A stretch of DNA of 64,000 nt from Algoriphagus pacificus (GCF_017254845.1 NZ_JAFKCU010000001.1:579048-643047), one strand, 5' to 3'; shown: positions 49,449-59,096, counted from the stretch's first letter. Notes: generated from the letters alone by a model not told the origin. Program-made: numbers and translations.

Positions 49449-50822
49449 ATGGCTAAAATAAAAACCACTTTCTTCTGTCAAAACTGCGGTGCCCAAAGCC
49501 CAAAATGGCTTGGCAAATGTCCTGCTTGCGGAGAATGGAATACCTATGTGGAAGAGGTGATCCAAAAAGAAGAAACAGGTAAAGGAAGCTGGAAACCCAG
49601 TGGATCAGGAACTAAGAAAGCCAGCACTCCAAAAAAAATCCAAGAGGTAAACTATGAAGAAATGCCTCGGTATGTGACTGGAGATGCTGAACTCGACCGG
49701 GTATTAGGTGGTGGAATAGTGCCAGGTTCCTTGGTTTTGATTGGCGGTGAACCTGGAATCGGTAAATCAACGCTGATGCTTCAGATCGCTTTGATCCTGA
49801 AAAACAGAAAAATCTTATATGTATCCGGAGAAGAAAGCGAAGCTCAAATTAAAATGCGAGCTGATCGGATGACAGCCAAAAATCCGGATTGCTATGTGCT
49901 CTCAGAAACCAATACTCAACATATTTTTCAACAGATAGAACTCTTAAAACCGGATCTTTTGATCATTGATTCTATCCAAACACTGAATTCGCAGTATGTG
50001 GAATCAGCCGCGGGCTCTGTTTCTCAAGTGCGGGAGTGTACGGCTGAATTGATGAAATTTGCCAAGGAAACTGGGACACCAGTATTTTTGATCGGCCATA
50101 TTACAAAGGATGGATCTATCGCGGGTCCGAAGGTTTTGGAACATATGGTGGATACGGTTTTACAATTTGAGGGAGATCGACACCTTGCCTATAGAATTCT
50201 CCGAACTTCCAAAAACCGTTTCGGTTCTACGCATGAACTTGGAATCTATGAAATGCGAACGGAAGGTCTTCGCCCAGTTGCAAATCCTTCGGAGATCTTG
50301 TTGACACAAAGAGAGGAAGTTTTAAATGGAGTAGCTATTGGTGCGATGATGGAAGGAAATCGCCCTTTGTTGATTGAAATACAATCGCTAGTTAGTCCAG
50401 CAACTTATGGAACTCCTCAAAGAAGCAGTACGGGTCATGATGCGAAGCGTCTAAATATGCTATTGGCAGTTTTAGAAAAAAGAGGAGGCATGCGATTGGG
50501 ACAACAGGATGTGTTCTTAAATGTCGCGGGAGGCCTTCGAGTTGATGATCCAGGACTGGATTTGGCTGTTTGTGCCTCTCTGATTTCGAGTTACGAGGAT
50601 ACTCCAGTTTCTGAGGAAATTTGCTTTGCAGGAGAAGTGGGACTTGGAGGCGAAATTCGTGCGATTCACCGGATTGAAAACCGTATTTCTGAAGCTGAAA
50701 AACTTGGTTTCAAAAAAATTATTGTCTCAAAATATGCTGTCAAAGGTTTAGATCTCAGCAAATACAAAATCAAAGTCATCGCTGTTAGTAAGCTGGAAGA
50801 AGTCTATCAAAAGATTTTTTAA
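49449..50822 (+). CDS. radA: DNA repair protein RadA
   Basis: RecA-like helicase/branch-migration protein for recombination intermediates. N-terminal zinc finger with Cys10, Cys13, Cys24 and Cys27 (CQNCGAQSPKWLGKCPACGE). A RecA core has Walker A GGEPGIGKST (about 96-105) and the RadA-specific KNRFGS (about 256-261), and the C-terminal LonP-like domain has GGLRVDDPGLDLA. Length 457 is normal. No clear terminator follows; a weak hairpin lies just downstream. Confidence 0.97.
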   Translation: MAKIKTTFFCQNCGAQSPKWLGKCPACGEWNTYVEEVIQKEETGKGSWKPSGSGTKKASTPKKIQEVNYEEMPRYVTGDAELDRVLGGGIVPGSLVLIGGEPGIGKSTLMLQIALILKNRKILYVSGEESEAQIKMRADRMTAKNPDCYVLSETNTQHIFQQIELLKPDLLIIDSIQTLNSQYVESAAGSVSQVRECTAELMKFAKETGTPVFLIGHITKDGSIAGPKVLEHMVDTVLQFEGDRHLAYRILRTSKNRFGSTHELGIYEMRTEGLRPVANPSEILLTQREEVLNGVAIGAMMEGNRPLLIEIQSLVSPATYGTPQRSSTGHDAKRLNMLLAVLEKRGGMRLGQQDVFLNVAGGLRVDDPGLDLAVCASLISSYEDTPVSEEICFAGEVGLGGEIRAIHRIENRISEAEKLGFKKIIVSKYAVKGLDLSKYKIKVIAVSKLEEVYQKIF

Positions 50823-50948
50823 ATCCATTTTCACTAAAAAACACCAGTTTTCACCTGAAGGTGGAAAAAGAAACCAACAATTTGCCCAATTTTCTATGGT
50901 TGACAATTGTGGATTGACTAAATTCAGAATCCATAAAAATCCCCACCT

Positions 50949-52931
50949 ATGAAAAATATTTTTCTCTTTGCTTTCAGCATGATGTTAACTGTTGTCTTGG
51001 CTCAGGCTCAAGATCTTAAATTGAAGGTCAGCCCTGAAAAAGCAAGCATGAAAATTGGCCAATCTCTTCAGCTTGAAGCTGCTGTAGTCGATGCCTCTGG
51101 AAATAAAATTTCTGATAGAGAATTCATTTTTTATTCGAGGAATAGCCGCGCCTTAGATGTAGTTGATACTACTGGGTTTGCTAAAGCTATTAAGCATGGC
51201 GAGCATGAGGTTATTGTAATCAGCCCGGGAAGTCCTCAATTACGCTCAAGTATCCTAGTCAATGTAGAGCCAGCCGCCATTTCCAAAATTGCTTTTGGAG
51301 ATGTTCCAGCGAAAGTCTACACAGGAATTAATATCCCATTGACTTTGGACGTCACAGATGAAGCTGGTTTCGAGAGACCGGAAGTTCCGATAACCTTGAC
51401 TACTTCAGATGAAACGAAAGTTGCTATTGCTCCTTTCAATAAATTGATTGTTAAAAACGCTGGAACTGTCACCATTACTGCTTCTGCAGGAGGTAAAAGT
51501 GAAAATCTAAAATTGGAAGTTATCGAAAACCCAATTGCTGAAATTCGCCTTAAATCTAATATGGTAGAAGGCCGATCCGGAGATGTATTTACTTTGACAG
51601 CAATGGCAGTTGATAAAGATGGAAATGAAGTGAAAGATGCACCAATTCGTTATTCCTTCACTGGAGAATCTTTCGATGTATCTGCTGCCCCATCCGGTCT
51701 AATTACACCAGAAGGGAAATTTGTGGCGGATGAACCGGGCTTGTATGTATTAAATGCAACTTGTGGACCGGCTGCAGCTTCAGTTACTGTTCAAGCAAAC
51801 AATAGAAATATTACCCGCAAAATTGATCTGGTAGGCAAAGGCTCTGTCAACAACAAACACACTTCTGATCTTTGGATTTGGGAAGGCATAGATGGAAAAG
51901 ACTATGCAGTTACAGGAACTTGGGGAGCGGATGGAACAGCCTATTTCTGGGATGTGACAAATCCTGCAGGCATTGAATTAGTTGATTCGGTAAAAGTAGA
52001 TGCCAGAACAGTTAACGATGTGAAAGTTTCTGAAGATGGAAAAGTAGCTGTTATTTCAAGAGAGGGAGCATCCAATAGAAAAAATGGATTAGTGATCATT
52101 GATGTAAGCAATCCAAGAGATGCCAAAATTATCTCTGAATTTTCTGAGAATCTTACTGGCGGAGTTCACAACGTCTTTATTTACAAAAACCATGTGTATG
52201 CTCTGAGTGCAGGTAGAAAATATTACTCCATCAATATCGAGGACCCAAAGAATCCTAAAATCGTGGGTGAGTTCGAATTAGACACCCCAGGACATGCAAT
52301 CCATGATGTTTGGGTTCATGACGGAATAGCATATTCTTCTAACTGGACAGATGGAGTGCAATTAGTGGATGTTGGGAATGGAATCGCTGGAGGTACTCCT
52401 TCTAATCCAGTTCAGTTTGCCAGTTATGCTTATCCAAGTGGATCAAATCACGCTGCTTTCCCTTATAAAGATGAAAAGACTGGCAAATTCTATGTTATTC
52501 TTGGTGATGAGGAATTCCCTTATGGACTTGACCCAAGTGGAAAAAAGCCAAGCCGAGCAGCAGGTTTTCTTCACGTAATTGACTTTACAGACCTAAAAAA
52601 TCCAAAAGAAGTAGCATGGTTTCAAGTACCTTTTGCAGGATCACACAATTTCTGGATAGAAGACAATATCCTTTATGCTGCGTTTTATAACGGTGGCGTA
52701 AGAGTGGTAGACATCAGTGGAGAACTCTTAGGTGATTTAAATAGACAGGGTCGAGAAATCGCTTGGATCGTGCCAGAGGATCCAGATGGTTTTGTTCCAA
52801 ATGCTCCTTTTACTTGGGGTGCCCAGCCGCACAAAGGACATATTTTCTATTCTGATTGGAATAGTGGATTGTGGTCTGCCAAGCTGCAGCCTGTCGTACC
52901 AGAAAACGCCAAGATCGATTCTTCCAAGTAA
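50949..52931 (+). CDS. secreted Ig-like plus LVIVD-repeat protein
   Basis: A 660-residue exported protein. Signal peptide (about 1-20, ending AQAQ). About three bacterial Ig-like domains at residues 20-280, each with a GSVQVGDxxxL-like pattern (KASMKIGQSLQLEAAVVDAS near 32). An LVIVD-repeat beta-propeller follows at about 290-650, with repeated VWDVTNPAGIELVDS-type and DISNP-type units (VIIDVSNPRDAKIISEF, IDFTDLKNPKEVAWF, VRVVDISGELL). LVIVD proteins bind unknown partners at the cell surface. It is followed by the next propeller gene after 20 bases, so the pair is one operon. Confidence 0.85.
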   Translation: MKNIFLFAFSMMLTVVLAQAQDLKLKVSPEKASMKIGQSLQLEAAVVDASGNKISDREFIFYSRNSRALDVVDTTGFAKAIKHGEHEVIVISPGSPQLRSSILVNVEPAAISKIAFGDVPAKVYTGINIPLTLDVTDEAGFERPEVPITLTTSDETKVAIAPFNKLIVKNAGTVTITASAGGKSENLKLEVIENPIAEIRLKSNMVEGRSGDVFTLTAMAVDKDGNEVKDAPIRYSFTGESFDVSAAPSGLITPEGKFVADEPGLYVLNATCGPAAASVTVQANNRNITRKIDLVGKGSVNNKHTSDLWIWEGIDGKDYAVTGTWGADGTAYFWDVTNPAGIELVDSVKVDARTVNDVKVSEDGKVAVISREGASNRKNGLVIIDVSNPRDAKIISEFSENLTGGVHNVFIYKNHVYALSAGRKYYSINIEDPKNPKIVGEFELDTPGHAIHDVWVHDGIAYSSNWTDGVQLVDVGNGIAGGTPSNPVQFASYAYPSGSNHAAFPYKDEKTGKFYVILGDEEFPYGLDPSGKKPSRAAGFLHVIDFTDLKNPKEVAWFQVPFAGSHNFWIEDNILYAAFYNGGVRVVDISGELLGDLNRQGREIAWIVPEDPDGFVPNAPFTWGAQPHKGHIFYSDWNSGLWSAKLQPVVPENAKIDSSK

Positions 52932-52951
52932 TATTTTAAAGCAAAACGTTT

Positions 52952-54100
52952 ATGAAGCATTCCATTTTTAATGCAGTAAGGAAAGGCACCTTATTCCTAG
53001 TTGCTTTGATGGGCTTTTCAATAGTCAGCACAGCACAAGATTATTATGTCTATGTCACTGCTGAATCAGAGGATGAAGTTGCTTTGATCAAGTTTGATGG
53101 AAAAAATGCCACGGTAGAAGAAACCATTCCGGTTGGAATCTGGCCTGCGGAAATCGAAGGACCACATGGAATCAATATAAGTCCTGACGGAAAATATTGG
53201 TACTTATCTCTTGCTCATGGGAATCCATATGGAACATTATACAAATTTTCGACTGAGACAAACGAGGTTGTAGATACTGTTCGATTAGGGCTTTTTCCTG
53301 CTTCTCTACAGGTTTCGAAAGCTACTGGACTATTGTACTGTGTGAACTTTGACCTTCATGGTGATATGGTGCCAAGTACCGTATCGGTTGTGGATCCAGA
53401 GGAAATGATCGAAATCCATAGGATCGAAACTGGGGTTATGCCGCATGGATCAAGAATCTCTTCAGATGGGCTTTATCACTATTCTGTCGGAATGATGTCC
53501 GGCGAACTCTTTGAAATTTCAACTACCAAGCTGAAAGTCACTAGAAAGTTGAATTTGGATGGGAAAGAAGAAGAGCCAGCGATGGGTGGAATGGATCATA
53601 GCAAGATGGATCATTCCAAAATGGGTCGTTCCATGATGACTGAATCTGCTACAATGTATCATAGCGCTACTAAACCTACTTGGGCAATTCCTCATCCTAC
53701 TAATGGGAAAGTCTACGTTGCAGGCAACGGTTCGGATGAAATAATTGAAGTTGACCTGGAAAAATGGGAAGTTACAAACCGTTTTAAAACAGGTAAGGCC
53801 CCTTACAATTGCGATGTCACTCCCGATGGTAAATACTTAGTAGCCACTTATAAAGGAAGTGGAGAAACTGGAATTTGGGATTTGAACAAGGGAAAGGAAC
53901 TTCCAAGAATAAAAAATACTAGGAAAGTAACTCATGGAGTTACAATCTCGCCAGATAGCAAATATGCATTTATCTCTGTGGAAGGAATCGGTGGTGAACC
54001 CGGAACCATGGATGTGATTGATATCAAAAATGCTAAAAAAGTAAGCTCTGTGGATATGGGTAAACAAGCCGGTGGAATTATCTTTTGGAAAATGGAATAG
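52952..54100 (+). CDS. secreted YncE-like beta-propeller with Met/His-rich insert
   Basis: A 382-residue exported seven-bladed-propeller-like protein: signal peptide (about 1-29), then repeated WPAEIEGPHGINISPDGKYW-type blades (PHGSRISSDGLYHYS, PYNCDVTPDGKYLV, THGVTISPDSKYAF), the YncE/YVTN pattern. An unusual insert at residues 211-237 contains seven Met and three His, including MDHSKM in tandem, resembling copper-binding Met/His clusters in periplasmic proteins. Metal binding is an inference. It follows the Ig/LVIVD gene by 20 bases and is closed by a strong terminator. Confidence 0.85.
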   Translation: MKHSIFNAVRKGTLFLVALMGFSIVSTAQDYYVYVTAESEDEVALIKFDGKNATVEETIPVGIWPAEIEGPHGINISPDGKYWYLSLAHGNPYGTLYKFSTETNEVVDTVRLGLFPASLQVSKATGLLYCVNFDLHGDMVPSTVSVVDPEEMIEIHRIETGVMPHGSRISSDGLYHYSVGMMSGELFEISTTKLKVTRKLNLDGKEEEPAMGGMDHSKMDHSKMGRSMMTESATMYHSATKPTWAIPHPTNGKVYVAGNGSDEIIEVDLEKWEVTNRFKTGKAPYNCDVTPDGKYLVATYKGSGETGIWDLNKGKELPRIKNTRKVTHGVTISPDSKYAFISVEGIGGEPGTMDVIDIKNAKKVSSVDMGKQAGGIIFWKME

Positions 54101-54121
54101 GATAATTAGAAGTCCTTTGAA

Positions 54122-54153
54122 AAGTGGGTCAGGAAACTGATCCACTTTTTTTA
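54122..54153 (+). terminator. intrinsic terminator after the propeller operon
   Basis: AAAGTGGGTCAG / CTGATCCACTTT stem (one G-T wobble) around a GAAA tetraloop, then a T-run to 54153, 21 bases past the stop of the propeller gene. It separates this operon from the amidohydrolase gene. Confidence 0.9.
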
Positions 54154-54248
54154 TGAGAATTCATCTAGCTTAATTTTTCATATTCAGTAATAAGCTCTAT
54201 TTTGTCATTTAGAAACAATAAGATTCAAACCGAAATACCCTACTTCTT

Positions 54249-55235
54249 ATGAATATGAAATTCATTCCAGCGATCCTTGCTATCGCTTTTCTAGGCAATC
54301 TTACCGAAGGCTTTGCTCAAACAGAGAAAAAGATGCCTCCCATTATTGATGTGCATGTTCATGCCATGAAAGTCAATCCAGGGTTCGCTGGTAACTTATG
54401 CCCTTGGTTTTTGACTAGTATGCCTGGAAGTGGTCCAAATCAACCGGCTCCATCTTTTATAAATACTGCTTGTGTAGACCCTTTATTAGCTGCAAAATCA
54501 GATCAGGAAATGCAAGATGCTTTGGTATCAGCAGCTGAAAGATTAAATGTAACCATGATTGCCAGTGGGGATGCAGAAATCCTTCATAAATGGGTGCAAG
54601 CGGCTCCAGACCGCTTTATACCTTCAATTGGGATTGGTCCTGGAATGACGGTCGAAGCATTTAGAGATTCTTTGTCTGGTGGATTTTACAAAGTAATGGG
54701 AGAAATAGCTCCTCAATACCAAGGAATGTCTCCTAGTGATATGTCTTTGGATGAATATTTTGGAGTAGCTGAAGAGTTGGGTATTCCAGTAGGAATTCAT
54801 ATGGGAACTGGCGGAAATGGAATGGCAAACATTACCTCTCCAAACTACCGTGCCTCCATGGGCAATCCATTTCTTTTAGAAGATATGCTGGCTAGGCATC
54901 CCAAGCTAAAAATCTGGGTGATGCATGCGGGATATCCAATGATCGATGAAATGGTGGCCTTAATGGGAGCAAATGCTTATGTATACGTTGATTTAGCGGG
55001 TTTAATCTGGAGTTATCCACAGGATGAAATTCATGATTATCTCAAAAGATTGGTTCAGGCTGGCTTCGGAAAGAGAATTCTTTACGGTACAGATTTGATG
55101 ATATGGCCAAAATTGTTGGAAACTTCCATCGGCTTGATCCAAAATGCCACTTACCTATCTGAGGATCAAAAAAGAGACATTTTCTTTAATAATGCAGTTC
55201 GGTTTTTCAATCTAAATCCCGAAGATTTTAAATAA
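54249..55235 (+). CDS. secreted amidohydrolase (amidohydrolase_2 family)
   Basis: A 328-residue metal-dependent hydrolase with a signal peptide (about 1-24), so it acts outside the inner membrane. Metal ligand motifs: DVHVH (34-38), then a second part with GIHMGTGG, HAGYP and YGTDLM near the C-terminus. The family includes decarboxylases and lactone or amide hydrolases; the substrate is not evident. It has a non-coding gap and terminator before it and its own terminator after it, so it is probably monocistronic. Confidence 0.88.
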   Translation: MNMKFIPAILAIAFLGNLTEGFAQTEKKMPPIIDVHVHAMKVNPGFAGNLCPWFLTSMPGSGPNQPAPSFINTACVDPLLAAKSDQEMQDALVSAAERLNVTMIASGDAEILHKWVQAAPDRFIPSIGIGPGMTVEAFRDSLSGGFYKVMGEIAPQYQGMSPSDMSLDEYFGVAEELGIPVGIHMGTGGNGMANITSPNYRASMGNPFLLEDMLARHPKLKIWVMHAGYPMIDEMVALMGANAYVYVDLAGLIWSYPQDEIHDYLKRLVQAGFGKRILYGTDLMIWPKLLETSIGLIQNATYLSEDQKRDIFFNNAVRFFNLNPEDFK

Positions 55236-55255
55236 TTCAAGTTTTATAAAAGTTT

Positions 55256-55294
55256 AAAAAAGGATGGGCAAGGTAAGTTGCTCATCCTTTTTTT
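55256..55294 (+). terminator. intrinsic terminator after the amidohydrolase gene
   Basis: AAAAAAGGATGGGCAA (55256-55271) with TTGCTCATCCTTTTTT (from 55278), one mismatch, followed by a T-run. Twenty bases past the stop of the amidohydrolase gene. Confidence 0.9.
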
Positions 55295-55348
55295 GATATT
55301 TTGCCATCCCTAATTTACTCTCAAACCCAGATAGACCATTCCTAAATC

Positions 55349-56686
55349 ATGAAATGTAAATCGCACTTTTACTTTTTTTTAATTCTCTTTCTACTAGTTG
55401 GCTTACCACAGATATCAGCTTTTTCACAGGAAAATTGGCCGGACGGAACACCTATTTCTAGCTGGTTTCAAGATTATTCGAAACTAAAATTAGAAGATCT
55501 GGGGAAGCAATACATCATCACCGAGCATGGAGTTATTGCAGATAGCACACTTTTACAAACAGAAAAAATACAGCGAATCATCGACCAAGCCAGTCAAAGC
55601 GGAGGTGGGGTTATTATCATTCCAGAAGGCACATTCCTAAGTGGAGCCCTCTTTTTCAAACCTGGCACTCATTTACACCTTTCCGAAGGTGCCGTATTGA
55701 AGGGTTCGGATGAAATCTCAAATTATCCACTTATCCCATCCCGAATGGAAGGCCAAAACCTGGATTATTTTGCCGCTTTGGTGAATGCCTATGAAGTGGA
55801 TGGATTTTCAATTACCGGAACCGGTACAATCAATGGAAATGGGTTGAAATATTGGGAAGCTTTTTGGCAGCGAAGAAAAGAAGATCCAAACTGTACCAAC
55901 TTAGAGGTTTCTAGACCAAGATTGGTTTTCATTTGGAAAAGCAATGATATCCAACTCCAAGATGTCCATCTCATCAATTCTGGTTTCTGGAGTAGTCATT
56001 ATTACCAATGTAAAAACATCAAGCTCTTAGACCTGACCATTACTTCACCTCATGAACCAGTCAAAGCCCCAAGTACGGATGCCATCGATTTAGATGTAGT
56101 TTCAAATGTTTTGATCAAAGGATGCTATCTCGCTGTGAATGATGATGCGATAGCGCTCAAGGGCGGTAAAGGGCCATGGGCAGATGAAAATCCCAATAAT
56201 GGGGAAAACACAAATATTATCATTGAAGATTCTGAGTTTGGGTTTTGTCATTCTGCGCTGACTTGTGGTAGCGAGTCAATTCACAATAAAAATGTGATCA
56301 TGCGGAATATCAAGGTTCAGGATGCCATTCGCCTTCTTTGGCTGAAAATGCGTCCGGATACGCCTCAACACTACGAGTATATTACTGTAGAAAATATCAG
56401 TGGTCAGGCCAGAAGCTTTATTTATGTCAAACCTTGGACTCAGTTTTTTGATCTACAAGGAAGGCCGGATGTTCCCATTTCTTACTCTGATCACATTACC
56501 ATGAGAAACATCGATTTGGATTGTGAAATATTCTTCGATGTAGCGATTACGGAAAATGATCGGCTCTCGGATTTCACTTTAGAAAATCTTCAGATAAAAG
56601 CAAATAAGGCAGATTTTGACCCTTCATTTGTGAATGGTTTTGAGGTGAAAAATGTGTTTGTAAATGGCAAAAAATTAGACCGATAG
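55349..56686 (+). CDS. secreted glycoside hydrolase family 28 (polygalacturonase-like)
   Basis: A 445-residue exported right-handed beta-helix enzyme. Signal peptide (about 1-26, ending AFSQ), then the GH28 core with the catalytic aspartates in TDAIDLDVV and the NDDAIALKGGKG pair. A histidine loop (FCHSALTCGSES) follows, and a WLKMRPD stretch replaces the usual RIK. Acts on galacturonan or rhamnogalacturonan; the exact glycan is unclear because the substrate-side residues vary. No SusC/SusD pair or other CAZyme lies beside it, so it is an isolated enzyme here. Confidence 0.9.
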   Translation: MKCKSHFYFFLILFLLVGLPQISAFSQENWPDGTPISSWFQDYSKLKLEDLGKQYIITEHGVIADSTLLQTEKIQRIIDQASQSGGGVIIIPEGTFLSGALFFKPGTHLHLSEGAVLKGSDEISNYPLIPSRMEGQNLDYFAALVNAYEVDGFSITGTGTINGNGLKYWEAFWQRRKEDPNCTNLEVSRPRLVFIWKSNDIQLQDVHLINSGFWSSHYYQCKNIKLLDLTITSPHEPVKAPSTDAIDLDVVSNVLIKGCYLAVNDDAIALKGGKGPWADENPNNGENTNIIIEDSEFGFCHSALTCGSESIHNKNVIMRNIKVQDAIRLLWLKMRPDTPQHYEYITVENISGQARSFIYVKPWTQFFDLQGRPDVPISYSDHITMRNIDLDCEIFFDVAITENDRLSDFTLENLQIKANKADFDPSFVNGFEVKNVFVNGKKLDR

Positions 56687-56745
56687 AAAGAATACAAGCA
56701 ATGGATTAATTGCTGAAATTCGCGGAATTTTAATTTCATCCGCAC

Positions 56746-57114
56746 ATGAAAGCAATTCTCACCATCGGTCTGCTTATCCTATCCAACACCTTTATGACCT
56801 TGGCTTGGTATGGCCATCTAAAGTTTGCAGAGTGGAAATGGTTTAACAAATTAGGCTTGATCTCAATCATCTTGATTTCTTGGGGAATTGCCTTGTTTGA
56901 ATACTGTTTTCAGGTTCCAGCAAATAAAATCGGATTTGATGGTAATGGAGGTCCATTTTCCCTTGTGCAACTCAAAGTAATACAAGAGGTAATCACGCTG
57001 GTTATTTTTATGCTGTTCAGCTTAATAGCTTTCAAAACAGAGACCTTTCGATTAAACCATCTAATCGGCTCAGTATTTTTGGTTTTAGCAGTCTATTTCT
57101 TTTTTAAGAAGTAG
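56746..57114 (+). CDS. DMT family protein (DUF486)
   Basis: A 122-residue four-helix membrane protein of the DUF486 family, half-size relatives of drug/metabolite transporters. Typical stretches: SNTFMTLAWYGHLKF, a W-G-I-A-L-F-E-Y segment, FQVPANKIGFDGNGGPFSLVQLKVIQE (residues 56-82, not quoted in full) and F-K-T-E-T. Function unknown. Its 3' end overlaps the metallopeptidase gene on the other strand by 11 bases. Confidence 0.9.
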   Translation: MKAILTIGLLILSNTFMTLAWYGHLKFAEWKWFNKLGLISIILISWGIALFEYCFQVPANKIGFDGNGGPFSLVQLKVIQEVITLVIFMLFSLIAFKTETFRLNHLIGSVFLVLAVYFFFKK

Positions 57115-58150
57115 TCGCAGACACAACAAGTTGATGGATGAATTTAATTTTGTTCACCACATTGGGGCTCAAAACAAAAGGATACACATCAGGAAGTCCC
57201 ATTGACCTATTTAGGCTATTGATGGCAAATGAAACCGGTGTCCAAGCTTCAATAATCTCTTGAAACTCATTTTTCCCATATGGGTCAAAAGGCATAGATC
57301 CTTGGAGGCTTTTGTCTTTTAGCTTTGGCGAAACTGACATTCCAAAATAAAAAGCAGTCTCGGCCATATCCATGATGTGGAGATAATGTGCCCAGGTTTC
57401 TGCCCAGTCTTCCCATGGATGCGAACCCGCATAGGAACTGATGTAATTTTGCTGCCAGTTTGGAGAAGGGCCATTTTGGTAATGATTTTTCAAAGCAGCT
57501 CCATAATCAGCTCTTTCATCACCAAAGATTTTTCTGTAATCAGCTAATTTGTTTTCATACGGAGCTATCAATTGATCCCAGAAGAAATGGCCAACTTCAT
57601 GTCTGAAATGCCCAATCAAAGTCCTGTATTGTTCTGACATCTGCTTTCTCATGTATTCTCGATGCACGGAATCAGCCTCAGACAATAAAATTGTAATTAA
57701 TCCATTTTTATGTCCCGTCATGATTTGATCATTTCCTTGTTTGGAAATAAAATCAAACTTTAAGCTTCCAGATTCACCTTCAGTGGGTATAAAAAGCCTC
57801 AATCTTAGCAATTGGTAAACCAATCGATGCTTTGCACTTTCGAGCTTTTTCCATTTTTCAAAATTTTCGTAGTCAGACAAATCCGGAATCATCCTATTTA
57901 AAGAACAGGCCAGACAAAATTCATCTGGGTTTTCAAAAGGTATCAACCAATTACAAACCTCGTATTGGTGGTTTTTGCAATACTTAAATTGCTGATTACC
58001 AATGTCGGATGACAATGGGTAATTAGCTGATTGAAAAGTTCTTATATCTAGATCTGTAATCGAAAAACCTGCTAAATGGCCACATTTTTCACAACTGGCA
58101 TTTTCAAAATAAAGGGGATGTGCACAGTTTCCACATTCAAAAATCTTCAT
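57104..58150 (-). CDS. zinc-ribbon putative zinc metallopeptidase
   Basis: A 348-residue protein with an N-terminal zinc ribbon (FECGNCAHPLYF, then CEKCGH, residues 4-25) and a second Cys group (CNWLIPF...FCLAC). A central helical region carries a classic HEVGH motif (184-188, in HFRHEVGHFFWD), then a Glu-containing WAHYLHIMD stretch, matching the putative zinc-binding metallopeptidase family common in Proteobacteria and Bacteroidota. Substrate unknown. The start is ATG at 58150; the ten residues before it (MGQFILKNRI) are excluded because the first Cys follows at once. Confidence 0.85.
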   Translation of the reverse strand: MKIFECGNCAHPLYFENASCEKCGHLAGFSITDLDIRTFQSANYPLSSDIGNQQFKYCKNHQYEVCNWLIPFENPDEFCLACSLNRMIPDLSDYENFEKWKKLESAKHRLVYQLLRLRLFIPTEGESGSLKFDFISKQGNDQIMTGHKNGLITILLSEADSVHREYMRKQMSEQYRTLIGHFRHEVGHFFWDQLIAPYENKLADYRKIFGDERADYGAALKNHYQNGPSPNWQQNYISSYAGSHPWEDWAETWAHYLHIMDMAETAFYFGMSVSPKLKDKSLQGSMPFDPYGKNEFQEIIEAWTPVSFAINSLNRSMGLPDVYPFVLSPNVVNKIKFIHQLVVSATTS

Positions 58151-58280
58151 AATTCTATTCTTTAAAATAAACTGGCCCAAGACTTATCAACATCATTTTT
58201 TCAAATCCATTGATTTGGACTGAAGCAGCTCTTTCATTCTTATGCCATTATCATTCCTTTTTAAAAATCAGGGAGATTTA

Positions 58281-58365
58281 GTGTTTAAAACACCTTCTTA
58301 GAATAATATTGATCTTTCTTCTTAAAATATAAACATCCGCCAAATAAGGTCCGATATTTAAACAC
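58281..58365. promoter_or_regulatory. repeated operator-like half-sites upstream of aqpZ
   Basis: The near-palindrome GTGTTTAAAACAC (58281-58293) and TTTAAACAC (58357-58365) lie in the 262-base gap between the metallopeptidase and aqpZ. The repeated TTTAAA-CAC pattern could be a regulator site; no regulator is known. Confidence 0.25.
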
Positions 58366-58412
58366 AATTGCTTAAATTCCAATAGAATACATAACATCTA
58401 ACCCAAAAACCA

Positions 58413-59096
58413 ATGAAAAAAATTTTAGCAGAATTTATTGGAACCCTATGGCTGGTCCTAGGGGGATGTGGTAGTGCCGTTTTAGCGGCCGGTTTCCCAG
58501 AACTGGGAATTGGATTTGTAGGAGTTGCCTTTGCTTTTGGTCTGACAGTTGTGACCATGGCCTATGCCATCGGACACATCAGTGGTTGTCATTTAAACCC
58601 TGCCGTGTCTGTGGGACTTTGGATTGGGGGAAGGTTTGATAGCAAAGATTTAGTCCCTTACATTATTGCCCAAGTTTTGGGAGGGCTGGCAGGAGCAGCA
58701 ATTCTATACACCATAGCTACCGGTAAAGCGGGTGTAGATTTGGGTGGTTTTGCTTCCAATGGATTTGCAGAAGCTTCACCTGGAGGTTATTCGATGATGT
58801 CTGCTTTGGTTACTGAGGTCGTTATGACATTCTTTTTCTTGATCGTGATTTTAGGAGCCACTCATCCAAAAGCACCTGCAGGATTTGGAGGCCTTGCAAT
58901 CGGATTAGCTTTGGTATTGATCCATTTGATTTCGATTCCAGTGACTAATACTTCTGTAAATCCTGCAAGAAGTACGAGCCAAGCAATCTTTGCAGGAGGC
59001 ATTTATTTACAACAATTATGGCTATTCTGGGTTGCACCTATATTAGGCGCTGCTTTAGCAGGAATTGTATATAAATTTCTATCCCCTAATGAATAA
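58413..59096 (+). CDS. aqpZ: aquaporin Z
   Basis: A 227-residue MIP-family channel, water-selective by its short loops and AqpZ-like sequence. Six membrane helices plus two half-helices with the NPA boxes [14 protein letters not shown] (near residue 60) and TSVNPARST (near 182); SxNPAR with arginine gives the selectivity filter. Fast osmotic water movement in the inner membrane. Start is ATG at 58413. A hairpin (CCCTAAT / ATTAGGG, 59084-59103) overlaps its stop codon but lacks a T-run. Confidence 0.95.
   Translation: MKKILAEFIGTLWLVLGGCGSAVLAAGFPELGIGFVGVAFAFGLTVVTMAYAIGHISGCHLNPAVSVGLWIGGRFDSKDLVPYIIAQVLGGLAGAAILYTIATGKAGVDLGGFASNGFAEASPGGYSMMSALVTEVVMTFFFLIVILGATHPKAPAGFGGLAIGLALVLIHLISIPVTNTSVNPARSTSQAIFAGGIYLQQLWLFWVAPILGAALAGIVYKFLSPNE

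Noticed and set aside
50835-50870. Terminator after radA
   Set aside because: The TTTTCACC/GGTGGAAAA hairpin has a bulge and no T-run after it.
53582-53662. Short tandem repeat that could suggest a CRISPR or VNTR
   Set aside because: The repeat encodes MDHSKM twice in frame inside a gene; there are no spacers.
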